Shown here: piece by piece, positions 35,092-46,026 of the stretch
Layout: every line of letters begins with the position of its first letter
How positions within the stretch are numbered: position 1 is the first letter of the stretch
Assembly (NCBI RefSeq): GCF_935825525.1
Contig: NZ_CAKXZT010000146.1
Coordinates: 1-59,268 of the forward strand
DNA from: Mesorhizobium escarrei
Lineage (GTDB): Bacteria > Pseudomonadota > Alphaproteobacteria > Rhizobiales > Rhizobiaceae
Length of the DNA: 59,268 nt
Direction of reading: 5' to 3'
Translations under genes and position numbers: made by a program
Notes under the pieces: generated by a model
Told to the model about the DNA's origin: nothing
Seen by the model: only the letters and a program-made list of their open reading frames with translations
Databases searched by the model: none

Positions 35092-36075
35092 ATGAAACAT
35101 GCCCGGACTGCACGCCTCGGAGCGCAGATTGCCGCCTTGTCGGCGGCGCTGCTGTTTTCGGCCAGCGCAATGGCGCAGCAGAATTTTGTTACCATCGGGA
35201 CCGGTGGCGTCACCGGCGTCTACTATGCCGCCGGCGGCGCTATCTGCCGGTTGCTCAACAAGGATCGCAAGACACACGGCATCCGCTGCTCGGTCGAATC
35301 GACCGGCGGATCGGCATTCAACGTGAACACGATCAAGGAAGGCGAACTCGACTTCGGCATGGCGCAGTCCGACGTCCAGTACAACGCCTACAAGGGTCTG
35401 GAATCATTTAAGGACGGTGGCGCCCATACCGACCTGCGCGCGGTTTTCTCGATCCATCCGGAGCCGTTCACGGTGCTGGCACATCCCAATGCCGGGGTAA
35501 CGAAATTCGAGGACTTCAGGGGCAAGCGTTTCAACGTCGGCAATCCCGGTTCCGGGACACGCGCTTCCATGGAACGTCTGCTCGGTGCGATGGGCTGGAC
35601 GTTGGCCGACTTTTCGCTCGCATCGGAGTTGAAGGCTGACGAGCACGGCCCGGCGCTCTGCGACGGCAAGATCGACGGGTTCTTCTACGGCGTCGGCCAT
35701 CCCTCCGCGAACATCCAGGATCCGACGACCACCTGCGCCGCCAAGCTGGTGCCGTTGACTGGAGAAGTCGTGGACAAGCTCGTCGCCGAGAATCCTTACT
35801 ACGCCAAGGCGATCATCCCAGGCGGCCTTTACGCAAACAATCCCGACGATACCGGGACTTTCGGCGTGCTCGCCACGCTCGTGACTTCGGCCAAGGTTCC
35901 CGATGAGAGCGTCTATCAATTGACCAGGGCGGTGTTCGAGAATTTCGACGAGTTCAAGTCGCTGCATCCGGCCTTCGCCAATCTCGATCCTGCCAAGATG
36001 GTTGCGGAAGGAAATTCCGCGCCGCTGCATCCGGGAGCTGAAAAATACTTCAAGGAGAAGGGCTGGTTGAAGTAG
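35092..36075 (+). CDS. TAXI-type TRAP transporter substrate-binding protein
   Basis: This 327-residue periplasmic binding protein has a clear signal peptide (AALSAALLFSASAMAQQ). The mature protein starts NFVTIGTGGVTGVYYAAGGA, the defining TAXI-family motif, and STGGSAFNVNTIKEGELDFGMAQSD follows. It would deliver its ligand to the fused permease encoded next. ATG 35092 has GGGAG nine bases upstream; the frame continues to 34996 but lacks a start site and would bury the signal peptide. The known ligands of TAXI proteins are few; the neighbouring aminotransferase and BKACE suggest an amino or keto acid, which is inference. Confidence 0.88.
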   Translation: MKHARTARLGAQIAALSAALLFSASAMAQQNFVTIGTGGVTGVYYAAGGAICRLLNKDRKTHGIRCSVESTGGSAFNVNTIKEGELDFGMAQSDVQYNAYKGLESFKDGGAHTDLRAVFSIHPEPFTVLAHPNAGVTKFEDFRGKRFNVGNPGSGTRASMERLLGAMGWTLADFSLASELKADEHGPALCDGKIDGFFYGVGHPSANIQDPTTTCAAKLVPLTGEVVDKLVAENPYYAKAIIPGGLYANNPDDTGTFGVLATLVTSAKVPDESVYQLTRAVFENFDEFKSLHPAFANLDPAKMVAEGNSAPLHPGAEKYFKEKGWLK

Positions 36076-36096
36076 GCTTCGTGACCTGACGACGGT

Positions 36097-36121
36097 CCGG
36101 CGGGTCCAGCTGATCCGCCGG
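36097..36121 (+). promoter_or_regulatory. Stem-loop between binding-protein and permease genes
   Basis: CCGGCGG (36097-36103) and CCGCCGG (36115-36121) form a 7-bp GC stem with an 11-base loop and no T tract. Such hairpins between binding-protein and permease genes can stabilise the upstream transcript or attenuate the downstream gene. Confidence 0.4.
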
Positions 36122-36147
36122 GGCCATCCGCAACAGGAGACGACGTC

Positions 36148-38751
<2,604 letters not shown>

Positions 38752-38800
38752 GTCTGGAGTGGTTGATAACAGCTGCTGACAGCCCCCGGGGAAAAACTCC

Positions 38801-39850
38801 TCAGTCGGCGATCAGCACCACCTTGACGCTCTGCGAGCGGTCGGCGGCCAGGCGAAAGGCATCGCGGGCCGAGGCGAGGGGGCGTTCGGCGGACACCAGC
38901 TTCAGGACGTCTATCTCCCCGCCGACGATGAGATCGACCGCCTTGTTGAATTCCGCGCCGAAACGAAACGTGCCGTTCAGATTGATTTCCTTGGCCATCA
39001 CCGCATTGGCCGGCACCGGAATCTGACCACCCGGAAGATTGCCGACCTGAACGACCGTGCCGCCGCGCCGGACGCTGGCGATCGCCGCGGCGAGACCGGC
39101 TGCGGTGCCTGAAATCTCGAACGCGACATCGATCGCCTTGTCGGCCGCGAGCGCCTTCAGCTCGTCGTCGCCGCCAGACAGGTCGATCGTCCTGTTTGCT
39201 CCAAGTTTGCTGGCAAAGGCGAGCGGCGCCTCTGCAATGTCGGCGACGGTGAGCTCGCCACATCCCTTGAGCCTGGCGGCGAGCATGGTCAGGAGCCCGA
39301 TGGGGCCGGCGCCGAACAGGATGACGTCGCGCCCGGCGATGTCGCCGGCCCGCGCCACGGCATGCAGGCTGACGGCGAGCGGTTCGGCGAGTGCCGCCGC
39401 CTGGTAGGCGACATCAGGCGGGACCTTGATGCATTGCGCCGGTGTGGCGTCGAACAGGCTGGCAAAACCGCCTTGCATGTGCGGCATTTTCGACGCCGAG
39501 CCCATGAAATAGATGTCTTCGCAGAGATTGGCGCGGCCCTCCGCGCATCGCGCGCATTCTCCGCACCAGCGCGACGGATTGACCGCCACGCGGTCACCGA
39601 CGGCAAGTCCTGGCGCGTCCGCGTTGATTTCGACGATCTCTCCGGCAACCTCGTGGCCGAGCACGAGCGGCGACGTGACGACAAAATCGCCGGTCCGCGC
39701 ATGGCGGAAATAGTGCAGGTCGGAACCGCAGATGCCGCCTGCGCCGAAGCGCACGCGCACCATTCCCGGCGCGAGGGGGCCGAGCGGATGCTCGATAACG
39801 CGCAGATCCTCAGGGCCGAACAGCGTCGCGGCGATTGCGCTGTCGATCAA
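38801..39850 (-). CDS. idnD: Zinc-dependent alcohol dehydrogenase, L-idonate 5-dehydrogenase type
   Basis: This 349-residue medium-chain dehydrogenase has the catalytic zinc site GGICGSDLHYFRHARTGDF and GHEVAGEIVEI, structural zinc cysteines in PSRWCGECARCAEGRANLCED, and the nucleotide-binding motif VILFGAGPIGLLTMLAARLKG. YFMGSASKMPHMQGGFASLF is characteristic of the L-idonate dehydrogenase subgroup. It would oxidise a sugar acid to the 5-keto form. The start is TTG 39850, overlapping the stop of the large permease gene (TTGA), the only reading that joins the two genes cleanly; the frame has no suitable ATG. It is the last gene of the GntR-TRAP operon, implying that the transporter imports a sugar acid or polyol. 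Confidence 0.85.
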   Translation of the reverse strand: MIDSAIAATLFGPEDLRVIEHPLGPLAPGMVRVRFGAGGICGSDLHYFRHARTGDFVVTSPLVLGHEVAGEIVEINADAPGLAVGDRVAVNPSRWCGECARCAEGRANLCEDIYFMGSASKMPHMQGGFASLFDATPAQCIKVPPDVAYQAAALAEPLAVSLHAVARAGDIAGRDVILFGAGPIGLLTMLAARLKGCGELTVADIAEAPLAFASKLGANRTIDLSGGDDELKALAADKAIDVAFEISGTAAGLAAAIASVRRGGTVVQVGNLPGGQIPVPANAVMAKEINLNGTFRFGAEFNKAVDLIVGGEIDVLKLVSAERPLASARDAFRLAADRSQSVKVVLIAD

Positions 39851-41253
39851 CGGATCAGCCCCATTTGCGTCGGCAGCCACAGCGTGATGGCGGGGATGAA
39901 GGTGATCAGGATCAGCGCGACGATCAGCGGCACGAGCCAGGGCAGAATTGCCATGGTCGTCCGCTCGACCGACAGCTTGGCAACCCGCGAGAGGACGAAC
40001 AGCACCATGCCGAGCGGCGGATGGAGCAGACCGATCATCAGATTGAGCGTCATGATCAGACCGAAATGCACAGGGTCGATGCCGTAGAGGACGACGATCG
40101 GCAGGAGGATCGGCACAAGGATCGTGATAGCGGCGACCGTGTCGAGAAAACAACCGACTACCAGCATCAGGATGTTGACCAGGATCAGGAACACCCATTT
40201 GTTTTCGGTCAGCGATGTGATGAAGACCGAGAAGACCTGCGCCGCCTGGCTGACCGTGAGCAACCACGCGAAGATCGACGCTGCGGTGACGATGAAAAGC
40301 ACCGACGCGGTCGTCTCGATCGTATCGAAACTGGCCTTGGCCAGGGCTGCGAGTGTCATCGTCCGATAGCGCACGAGCCCGAGAAACAACGACCAGATGA
40401 CGGCGGCCATGGCCGCTTCGGTCGGGGTGAACCAGCCCATGGTCATGCCGCCGATCAGGATGATCGGCGTCATCAGCGCCATGACGGCGGAGAAATCGAA
40501 ATACCAGTCGCAGGCGATCAGGACGACGAGCGCGATGCCAACGGCAATATTGAGCGACAGTCCCATCTGGACAAGGATATAGACCGCGAGCGGAAAGCAG
40601 CACACGACGGCGACCTCGATCGAGGCGGCGGCGAGCCGGTTCAGTTTGAACGGCGTGTCCGACCCCCAGCCCCGGCGGTGGGCGAAGATCGCGACCGTCA
40701 CCATCATCAGCACCGTCATGACGACGCCGGGCAGGATGCCGGCCATGAACAGCGCGCCGATCGAGACGTTGGCCATCATGCCGTAGATGACGAAGGGCAG
40801 CGACGGCGGGAAGATCGGGCCGAGCGTCGAGGAGGCTGCGGTGACGCCGACCGCCGCCTCCACGGGATAACCATGGTCGCGCATGGCCTTGATCTCGATG
40901 GTGCCGATGCCGGCAGCATCGGCAAGGGCTGCGCCCGACATGCCGGCGAAGACCACCGATCCGATGATGTTCACCTGGGCGAGGCCGCCCTTCATCCAGC
41001 CGACAAGCGCCAGCGCGAAGGAATAGATCCGCCCGGTGACACCGGCGATGTTCATCAGATTGCCGGCGAAGATGAAGAACGGCACGGCAAGCAGCGGAAA
41101 GCTCTCGACACCGGCGATCATGCGCTGCGCGGCGATGATATCGGGCGCCACGCCATAGAAGACGAGATAGAGCAGCGACGACACCGCCATCGACACAGCG
41201 ACGGGCACGCCGACCAGCATCAGGACGAGAAAGGCTCCGATCAGAAGCAGCAT
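39847..41253 (-). CDS. dctM: TRAP transporter large permease subunit (DctM family)
   Basis: This 468-residue inner-membrane protein has about 12-13 membrane segments. Conserved features include LLAVPFFIFAGNLMNIAGVTGRI, GMSGAALADAAGIGTIEIKAM, AASSTLGPIFPPSLPFVIYG, WFTPTEAAMAAVIWSLFLGL and NLMIGLLHPPLGMVLFVLSRVA. It is the transport subunit; the small subunit gene ends three bases upstream and the dehydrogenase gene overlaps downstream. The length is somewhat above the usual 425 residues because of a cytoplasmic loop (HRRGWGSDTPFKLNRLAAAS). Confidence 0.9.
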   Translation of the reverse strand: MLLLIGAFLVLMLVGVPVAVSMAVSSLLYLVFYGVAPDIIAAQRMIAGVESFPLLAVPFFIFAGNLMNIAGVTGRIYSFALALVGWMKGGLAQVNIIGSVVFAGMSGAALADAAGIGTIEIKAMRDHGYPVEAAVGVTAASSTLGPIFPPSLPFVIYGMMANVSIGALFMAGILPGVVMTVLMMVTVAIFAHRRGWGSDTPFKLNRLAAASIEVAVVCCFPLAVYILVQMGLSLNIAVGIALVVLIACDWYFDFSAVMALMTPIILIGGMTMGWFTPTEAAMAAVIWSLFLGLVRYRTMTLAALAKASFDTIETTASVLFIVTAASIFAWLLTVSQAAQVFSVFITSLTENKWVFLILVNILMLVVGCFLDTVAAITILVPILLPIVVLYGIDPVHFGLIMTLNLMIGLLHPPLGMVLFVLSRVAKLSVERTTMAILPWLVPLIVALILITFIPAITLWLPTQMGLIR

Positions 41254-41256
41254 GGC

Positions 41257-41829
41257 CTATTCCCCCAATCCGTCGAACGCGGCGGGGCGCTCCAGCGCCG
41301 AGTAGCCACGGCGGATGTTGCCGATGAATACCTGGATGGCGCGCAGCATCATCAGCACGAAACCGGCGAAGACGGCGTAGAAGACGACGTTGCGCGGCAG
41401 GTTGATGGTGACCATCCGCTCGCGGTGGACGATCCCGACATAGCGCCAGAGGAGCCAGGACATGTAGGCGAAGAAGCAAATGGTGATCACATTGACCGCG
41501 AGCGCCAGGTAGCGCCCCGCCCCAGCGGGGAGATAGTGATAGAGCACGTCGACGTGGATGTGGCGCGTAGTGCGCGTGCACATGACCGAGCCCAGGAAGA
41601 CCACGACGACGAGGCAATTGATGGCAATCTCCTCGGTCCAGGCAAAACTGTTGTTCATGACGTAGCGCGTGAAGAACTGCAGGAACACGCAGAACGACAT
41701 GCCCCAGAACACTGCGAGCGTGACCCAGTCTTCCACCGCGTATCGCGACAGATCGACGGGCGGCGCTTCTTCCTCGAATGCATGCGCCAGTTCTTCGGGG
41801 GTAACCTGGGTGTGGACCTCTTGGGTCAT
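41257..41829 (-). CDS. dctQ: TRAP transporter small permease subunit (DctQ family)
   Basis: This 190-residue inner-membrane protein has four hydrophobic segments (VTLAVFWGMSFCVFLQFFTRY, EIAINCLVVVVFLGSVMC, YLALAVNVITICFFAYMSWLL, VVFYAVFAGFVLMMLRAI). FAWTEEIAINCLVV is the conserved DctQ signature. The N-terminal 30 residues are acidic and cytoplasmic. ATG 41829 is preferred over TTG 41835 because GGAG lies nine bases upstream. It lies between the binding-protein and large-permease genes. Confidence 0.88.
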   Translation of the reverse strand: MTQEVHTQVTPEELAHAFEEEAPPVDLSRYAVEDWVTLAVFWGMSFCVFLQFFTRYVMNNSFAWTEEIAINCLVVVVFLGSVMCTRTTRHIHVDVLYHYLPAGAGRYLALAVNVITICFFAYMSWLLWRYVGIVHRERMVTINLPRNVVFYAVFAGFVLMMLRAIQVFIGNIRRGYSALERPAAFDGLGE

Positions 41830-41907
41830 CGGCAAGCTCCGGGCACTGTTGGACAGCGGCTCGACAGACCCGACGCGCTTGTTGCGCCGGGCCCGGATTG
41901 ATGCGGC

Positions 41908-42885
41908 CTACTTGACGGCGCGGATCGCCTCCCAATCCTCCTTGCGGTAGCCGAACTCCTCGAACGTCACTTTCTCCATCACGTTCTTTTCGAAATCGGC
42001 GCGATCGACTTCGGTGACGGTGAGACCGCGCTCCTTGAAGGTTTCAACCAGGGCTTTCTCGCGATCGACAATTATCTTCGTCGCTCGCGCGGCAGCTTCC
42101 TGCATCACCTCGGTGAAGATCGCCTTGTCCTCGTCCGACAATTGCGACCAGCGCGATTGCGACACGATCGTGTTGAGATGATCGACGATGTGCCCAGTCA
42201 GGATAATATGCTTTTGCACTTCGTAGAACTTCTTGGCCTCGATCGTCGTCAGCGGGTTTTCCTGCGCTTCCACCGTGCCCTGCTGCAAGGCGAGATAGAC
42301 CTCGGCGAAGGCGATCGGCGCGGTGTTGGCGCCGCAGGCGCGCGGCATGGCGAGATAGGCCGGCACATCAGGCACGCGGATCTTCAGGCCCTGCATGTCG
42401 GCGCATTTCTCGATCGGCCGGTTGGAGGTCGTGTGACGGGTGCCGTAGTAGGTGGTCGCCGTGATGTGATGGCCGGACGCCTCTTCGTAGCCGCCGGTCA
42501 ATTCCTTGTATTTGTCGCTCTTGGTGTAAGCGAGCAGGTGATCCGCGTCGCGGAAAGTGAACGGGAAGTAAGTGACGCCGATCGGCGGGAATTCGCGGGC
42601 GGCGAAGCTCGATCCGGAGATGATGATGTCGACCGTGCCGAGGGTCAACCCCTGGTTGATGTCGGCTTCCTTGCCGAGTTGCGAAGCCGGGAAGACGTCG
42701 ATCGTATAGCGGCCATCGGTGCGCTTCTTGATCTCTTCCGCCGCCCACACGGACTCCGTGTGGAAGGGTTCGGAGGTTTCGTAGACATGGGCCCATTTCA
42801 GCGCGGTTTGTGCAGAGGCCGAAGCCATGGGCAGAGTGATAGCGGCGATCGTGCCGATCAGAACAGCGTATTTCCTCAACATCAT
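41908..42885 (-). CDS. dctP: TRAP transporter substrate-binding protein (DctP family)
   Basis: This 325-residue periplasmic binding protein has the signal peptide MMLRKYAVLIGTIAAITLPMASASAQ. DctP features include LKWAHVYETSEPFHTESVWAAEEI, FPASQLGKEADINQGLTLGTVDI, the ligand-binding arginine region LKIRVPDVPAYLAM and FAEVYLALQQGTVEAQENPLTTI. Two ATGs are adjacent (42885 and 42882); spacing to GGAGG favours the second. The downstream idonate-type dehydrogenase suggests a sugar-acid ligand. Confidence 0.9.
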   Translation of the reverse strand: MMLRKYAVLIGTIAAITLPMASASAQTALKWAHVYETSEPFHTESVWAAEEIKKRTDGRYTIDVFPASQLGKEADINQGLTLGTVDIIISGSSFAAREFPPIGVTYFPFTFRDADHLLAYTKSDKYKELTGGYEEASGHHITATTYYGTRHTTSNRPIEKCADMQGLKIRVPDVPAYLAMPRACGANTAPIAFAEVYLALQQGTVEAQENPLTTIEAKKFYEVQKHIILTGHIVDHLNTIVSQSRWSQLSDEDKAIFTEVMQEAAARATKIIVDREKALVETFKERGLTVTEVDRADFEKNVMEKVTFEEFGYRKEDWEAIRAVK

Positions 42886-42944
42886 ATTCCTCCCTATGAA
42901 TGGATTTTGACTGTGCCGACAGGATCCTCCCGGTCGGCCGACTC

Positions 42945-43664
42945 CTATCCCGCGGCCTCCCTGGCCGCGGATTTCTCACCGAAATTGCGTGAGAATCTCA
43001 GTTGCGACTGACGCAGATGTTCCTGCATCGCGGCCTTGGCCCGTTCGGGCTCGCGCGCCGCGATCGCGTCACGCACCGCGCGATGCTCCTCCGCGGCGGC
43101 TCGCCAGGACTCGCTGTTCTCGAAATAGCTCGACAGGCGTTCGAAATATGGGTTCATGCGCTGGTCGAAAAGCTCGCCGATGCAGCGCACCAGGACGGCG
43201 TTTCCAAGTATGCCCGCCACCATCGTATGGAACTCGCGGTCGAGCGCGATCGTCATCCTGGTCGGGTGAGGTATCTGCTCCATGCGGCGCAGCACGTCGT
43301 CCATATGTTCGATGTCGATCGGCCGAACCCGGAGGGCGGCTTCGGCGGCGATCGCCCCTTCGATGAACTCGCGCGCCCGCAAAAGCTCGAACGGGCCTTC
43401 ATCCATCTCTGCCCTCAAAATTTCGGCACGCGGCGGTTCGGTGACGTAGATGCCGGAACCGACGCGAATGCGTATGCGCCCCTCGACCTCGAGCGCGATC
43501 AGCGCTTCACGGACGGTCGGGCGGGAGATGCCAAGCTGATCGGCCAGTTCGCGCTCGGTTGGCAGCCGATCGCCGACTGCGAACTCGCCGGCGTCGATCA
43601 GCTGCCGAAGCTGGTCGGCGATCTGTCGGTAAAGTCGACGCGGTTCAACGGCCTGGATCGGCAT
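42945..43664 (-). CDS. GntR family transcriptional regulator, FadR/FCD type
   Basis: This 239-residue regulator has an N-terminal winged helix (LYRQIADQLRQLIDAGEFAVG, then LPTERELADQLGISRPTVREALIALEVEGRI) and a C-terminal FCD all-helical ligand domain with the metal-binding pattern DREFHTMVAG and EEHRAVRDAI. It precedes the TRAP and dehydrogenase genes in the same direction with a 59-base gap, so it probably controls its own operon in response to the imported acid. A matching operator lies about 55 bases upstream of its start. Confidence 0.88.
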   Translation of the reverse strand: MPIQAVEPRRLYRQIADQLRQLIDAGEFAVGDRLPTERELADQLGISRPTVREALIALEVEGRIRIRVGSGIYVTEPPRAEILRAEMDEGPFELLRAREFIEGAIAAEAALRVRPIDIEHMDDVLRRMEQIPHPTRMTIALDREFHTMVAGILGNAVLVRCIGELFDQRMNPYFERLSSYFENSESWRAAAEEHRAVRDAIAAREPERAKAAMQEHLRQSQLRFSRNFGEKSAAREAAG

Positions 43665-43717
43665 TGTTACCCAGTTCTACTTCAACGGAATCATCTGGCT
43701 GATCCCGGATCGGTAAA

Positions 43718-43730
43718 TTGGTCTGACCTA
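43718..43730. promoter_or_regulatory. FadR-type GntR operator upstream of the regulator gene
   Basis: TTGGTCTGACCTA contains the perfect palindrome GGTC-T-GACC and fits the FadR-subfamily pattern with GT and AC separated by three bases. It lies 54-66 bases upstream of the regulator's start codon. Confidence 0.55.
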
Positions 43731-43915
43731 TTGATCGAAAGCCTGCCGCGGAAGAAGGAAGGAGTCAAGGAGCAGAGAGCGTCTTTTTTCGGCGCGGGAG
43801 GTCATCGACCGGCCCGGCTTCCATCGGCTTTAGCAAGAGTGATAGATCCAGCACCACGGACATCAATGCTTCAGCTCACCACTTCTCAATAGAGGGCGTG
43901 CCTGTCGCTTTGGGG

Positions 43916-44293
43916 TCATCGTCCTATTCTCAAGACCACTTTTCGCCCATCGGAAAGGATTCCCGTTCCTGTGCCAGCTGGAGGTTGTCTGCTGGTCAGC
44001 GAGAACACGAATCGGGTTGAGAGTTGCCCGCAAGCCATCGTTCCTTCTCCACGCGAAAAGGTAAGGTTGATGGTAGTTGTCCCTCGGCATTCGACCCCGG
44101 TATTGGTCTGCCCGCGAATAGTTCCGCGCCGTGTGATACTGTTGACGGCAGCCGTCCCGGAAAAGGAGAGCGTCCCATCAATAGTCTGACCGGAGACTGG
44201 TGCCGTGATGATGAGCGGGTTTTGCGCCTGCGCGTAGCCGACACCCCCGGCAATCAACATTGTCGCTAAGATTCGCCAGAAAGTACGGTGCAT
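43916..44293 (-). CDS. Small secreted protein of unknown function
   Basis: This 125-residue product has a signal peptide (FWRILATMLIAGGVGYAQAQ). The mature part is predicted to be mostly beta strands: NPLIITAPVSGQTIDGTLSF, TTTINLTFSRGEGTMACGQL and a positively charged end (GRKVVLRIGR). Two cysteines (ECRG, MACG) could form a disulfide. No family is recognised. ATG 44293 has GGA upstream; the longer frame to 44506 runs into insertion-sequence-like DNA and is rejected. Confidence 0.5.
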   Translation of the reverse strand: MHRTFWRILATMLIAGGVGYAQAQNPLIITAPVSGQTIDGTLSFSGTAAVNSITRRGTIRGQTNTGVECRGTTTINLTFSRGEGTMACGQLSTRFVFSLTSRQPPAGTGTGILSDGRKVVLRIGR

Positions 44294-44508
44294 TTGGACG
44301 GTTCCTATTGAGACCGCTGCAGTGCAGACTACGAGACGGCCATGCTCGGCCTTGCCTGCCAGTCGGTCGTGTCCCACCGCGTGGTGTAGGTCGGCGGTAG
44401 CGAAGCCGCTCGCGAGCGCGCTGTAGCGAGCGAGCGGCGTAGCGGCGGTCATCGATGTTCTTCGGTAGGGTTGGGTTGCTGACACCACCTGATTCGAAGG
44501 AACCACCG

Positions 44509-44637
44509 ATGACCAGCGACATGATGAACCTGCGCACGCTCGTAGAGAAGACCCCCGACGCCGATATCCTGCGCGAGATGATCGGCTTTGCCGCCGAGCG
44601 GCTGATGGAGCTGGGAGCGGCCCTGCTTATGACTTGA
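44509..44637 (+). mobile_element. IS256-family transposase remnant (N-terminal 42 codons)
   Basis: ATG 44509 opens MTSDMMNLRTLVEKTPDADI followed by LREMIGFAAERLMELG, the characteristic N-terminus of ISRm3-like IS256 transposases; the expected continuation (EVGA.TGAAYGE) is lost and a stop follows at 44637. The element was truncated just after the first helices, and the break lies a few dozen bases from a MerR-type promoter. Part of the element's left end may extend back to about 44310. Confidence 0.75.
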
Positions 44638-44693
44638 TCCTGCTACCGCATATCCGTGCCCCCTTAATGTTCAGAGGCCATTGGCGGAAGCTC

Positions 44694-44726
44694 TTGACCT
44701 TCCCAGCGACCGGAAGTCCTTATTCT
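44694..44726 (+). promoter_or_regulatory. MerR/CueR-type promoter
   Basis: TTGACC (44694-44699) serves as -35; ACCTTCC (44697-44703) and GGAAG (44712-44716) form a dyad between it and TATTCT (44721-44726). The layout resembles metal-responsive promoters read by CueR-like activators, which have an overlong spacer. No MerR-family gene is in the window, so the activator would be encoded elsewhere or was lost. Confidence 0.45.
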
Positions 44727-44752
44727 GTGGTTTTGGAGCGATAGGGAAGGCG

Positions 44753-44911
44753 ATGTCGCGTCTAGCAGCCGCGTCGGCCCGGAAAAGTGTTTATCCATCC
44801 CGGATATCGGGCATCATGCGAACAACAACAATGCTGAGGGAAAGGTGGTGGCGGACTCATGGTCGTGATCGACGTGCAACCCTGACGCCCGCTCCGCAAG
44901 GCGAAACATAG
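44753..44911 (+). CDS. Possible short leader gene upstream of the YqaA-like gene
   Basis: ATG 44753 is preceded by GGGAAGG at a good distance and opens 52 codons (SRLAAASARKSVYPSRISGI...), basic and without recognised motifs. The stop TAG is immediately followed by the ATG of the next gene, an arrangement compatible with translational coupling. It may also be chance; no homology is claimed. Confidence 0.25.
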   Translation: MSRLAAASARKSVYPSRISGIMRTTTMLRERWWRTHGRDRRATLTPAPQGET

Positions 44912-45349
44912 ATGGATGACTTTGCCGTTTACGGCGGCTTGTTTCTCGTTGCGTTCGCCGCGGCGACCACCCTTCCGGCGCAGTCGGAGGCTGCCCTTGC
45001 CGGGCTCCTCGCTACCGGTTCCTTCTCGCCCGCAATGCTGGTTGTTGTCGCCAGCATAGGCAACATCCTTGGTTCGGCGGTGAACTGGGTTCTTGGTCGA
45101 GGGCTCGAACGCTTCCGGGACAAGCCCTGGTTTCCGCTGCGTCCCGCGAGGCTCAACCGCGCCACGAACTGGTATCGCCGTTATGGAAAATGGTCGCTCT
45201 TGTTAAGCTGGATGCCGATCGTCGGCGACCCACTGACCGTGGTCGCTGGGGTTTTGCGCGAGCCGCTATGGAGCTTTGTCGCAATCGTCGCCGTGGCGAA
45301 GGTTTCTCGCTATCTGGTTGTCGCCGGAGCGGTGCTGGGCCTGATGTAA
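44912..45349 (+). CDS. YqaA/DedA-like membrane protein (VTT/SNARE-associated domain)
   Basis: This 145-residue inner-membrane protein has hydrophobic segments at about 5-25, 38-58, 92-118 and 122-144. VAFAAATTLPAQSEAALAGL, VVASIGNILGSAVNWVLGRGLERF and SLLLSWMPIVGDPLTVVAGVL are the core of the YqaA subgroup of the VTT family, relatives of DedA lipid-transport proteins. It stands just downstream of a MerR-type promoter, so metal or stress induction is possible. Confidence 0.75.
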   Translation: MDDFAVYGGLFLVAFAAATTLPAQSEAALAGLLATGSFSPAMLVVVASIGNILGSAVNWVLGRGLERFRDKPWFPLRPARLNRATNWYRRYGKWSLLLSWMPIVGDPLTVVAGVLREPLWSFVAIVAVAKVSRYLVVAGAVLGLM

Positions 45350-45374
45350 GACCGATTTGGTTCATCAGCGCACA

Positions 45375-45830
45375 CTATTGCGCGCCCGCACCTTCCAGAT
45401 AAACGATGATCGCGGCGCGCTGGGCGGCGTTGGGAACGCCCACTGCCATAGACGTGCCCGGAACCCTCTGGCGCGGTGCCGCTAGGAAGGCATCAAGCGC
45501 ACCGCTGTCCCAGACGATGTCAGACTCCCGCAGCGCGGCCGAATAGCGGGCACCCTCGACGCTGCCGGCCTGTCGGCCGATGATGCCCGACAGATGCGGG
45601 CCGGCCCTGTTCTGGGCGGGCTCCAAGCTGTGGCAGGCCCCGCAGCGCTGCCGGAACAGCCGCTCGCCGTCGGCCTGCTGCGCGGAAGCGGCGACCGGCA
45701 ACAGCAGGCCGCCGGCTGCCAAAAGCGCAGCCAGGGACGTACGCGCTCGCGTGATCGACGTGGCCAAGGATGCGGTCACAACTCCAACGGAAATAAATTG
45801 GTTGCGTGTCGTGGCTTGTGAATGGCTCAT
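45375..45830 (-). CDS. Periplasmic cytochrome c (class I, c2-like)
   Basis: This 151-residue protein has an N-terminal export signal (LAALLAAGGLLLPVAASAQQ) and one haem site CGACH in ERLFRQRCGACHSLEPAQNRAGPHL. GIIGRQAGSV and the methionine in GTSMAVGVP complete the cytochrome c2/c550 pattern. ATG 45830 gives the shortest frame that keeps the signal; a longer open frame to 46319 is not protein-like. It lies about 200 bases after the histidine kinase gene in the same direction and could be the soluble electron acceptor for the Sox-like system next door. Confidence 0.82.
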   Translation of the reverse strand: MSHSQATTRNQFISVGVVTASLATSITRARTSLAALLAAGGLLLPVAASAQQADGERLFRQRCGACHSLEPAQNRAGPHLSGIIGRQAGSVEGARYSAALRESDIVWDSGALDAFLAAPRQRVPGTSMAVGVPNAAQRAAIIVYLEGAGAQ

Positions 45831-46026
45831 CGGATGACCTCTGCAGAACGTTGAAGGGAGGGGCTTTGCTGGTGACCGGAAGCTTCCGGCAGGACCAGCC
45901 CTCAGCAGCGAGGGCGGCGGCTGGGCTAAGAAAGGCACTGGTGCGGGTGGCTTGTCCTTCGTTGCGACGACATTGATCGATCGTGGCGCGACAGCGCGGG
46001 CGTTCCGATCGCGGGATGGGTTTCGA

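Noticed and set aside
39835..41901. Plus-strand open frame of 688 codons opposite the TRAP permease genes
   Set aside because: It is extremely rich in His, Asp, Arg and Gln in low-complexity order, has no domain, and runs antisense to dctM and dctQ, which are clearly real. It is a byproduct of GC-rich codon usage.
39851..41935. Long upstream extension of the idonate dehydrogenase frame
   Set aside because: The region is antisense-like Arg/His/Ala-rich translation of the dctM and dctQ genes in another frame; the enzyme homology begins only at the TTG at 39850.
44313..44506. N-terminal extension of the small secreted protein frame up to 44506
   Set aside because: The extension runs through insertion-sequence-end DNA and would place the signal peptide in the interior of the protein.
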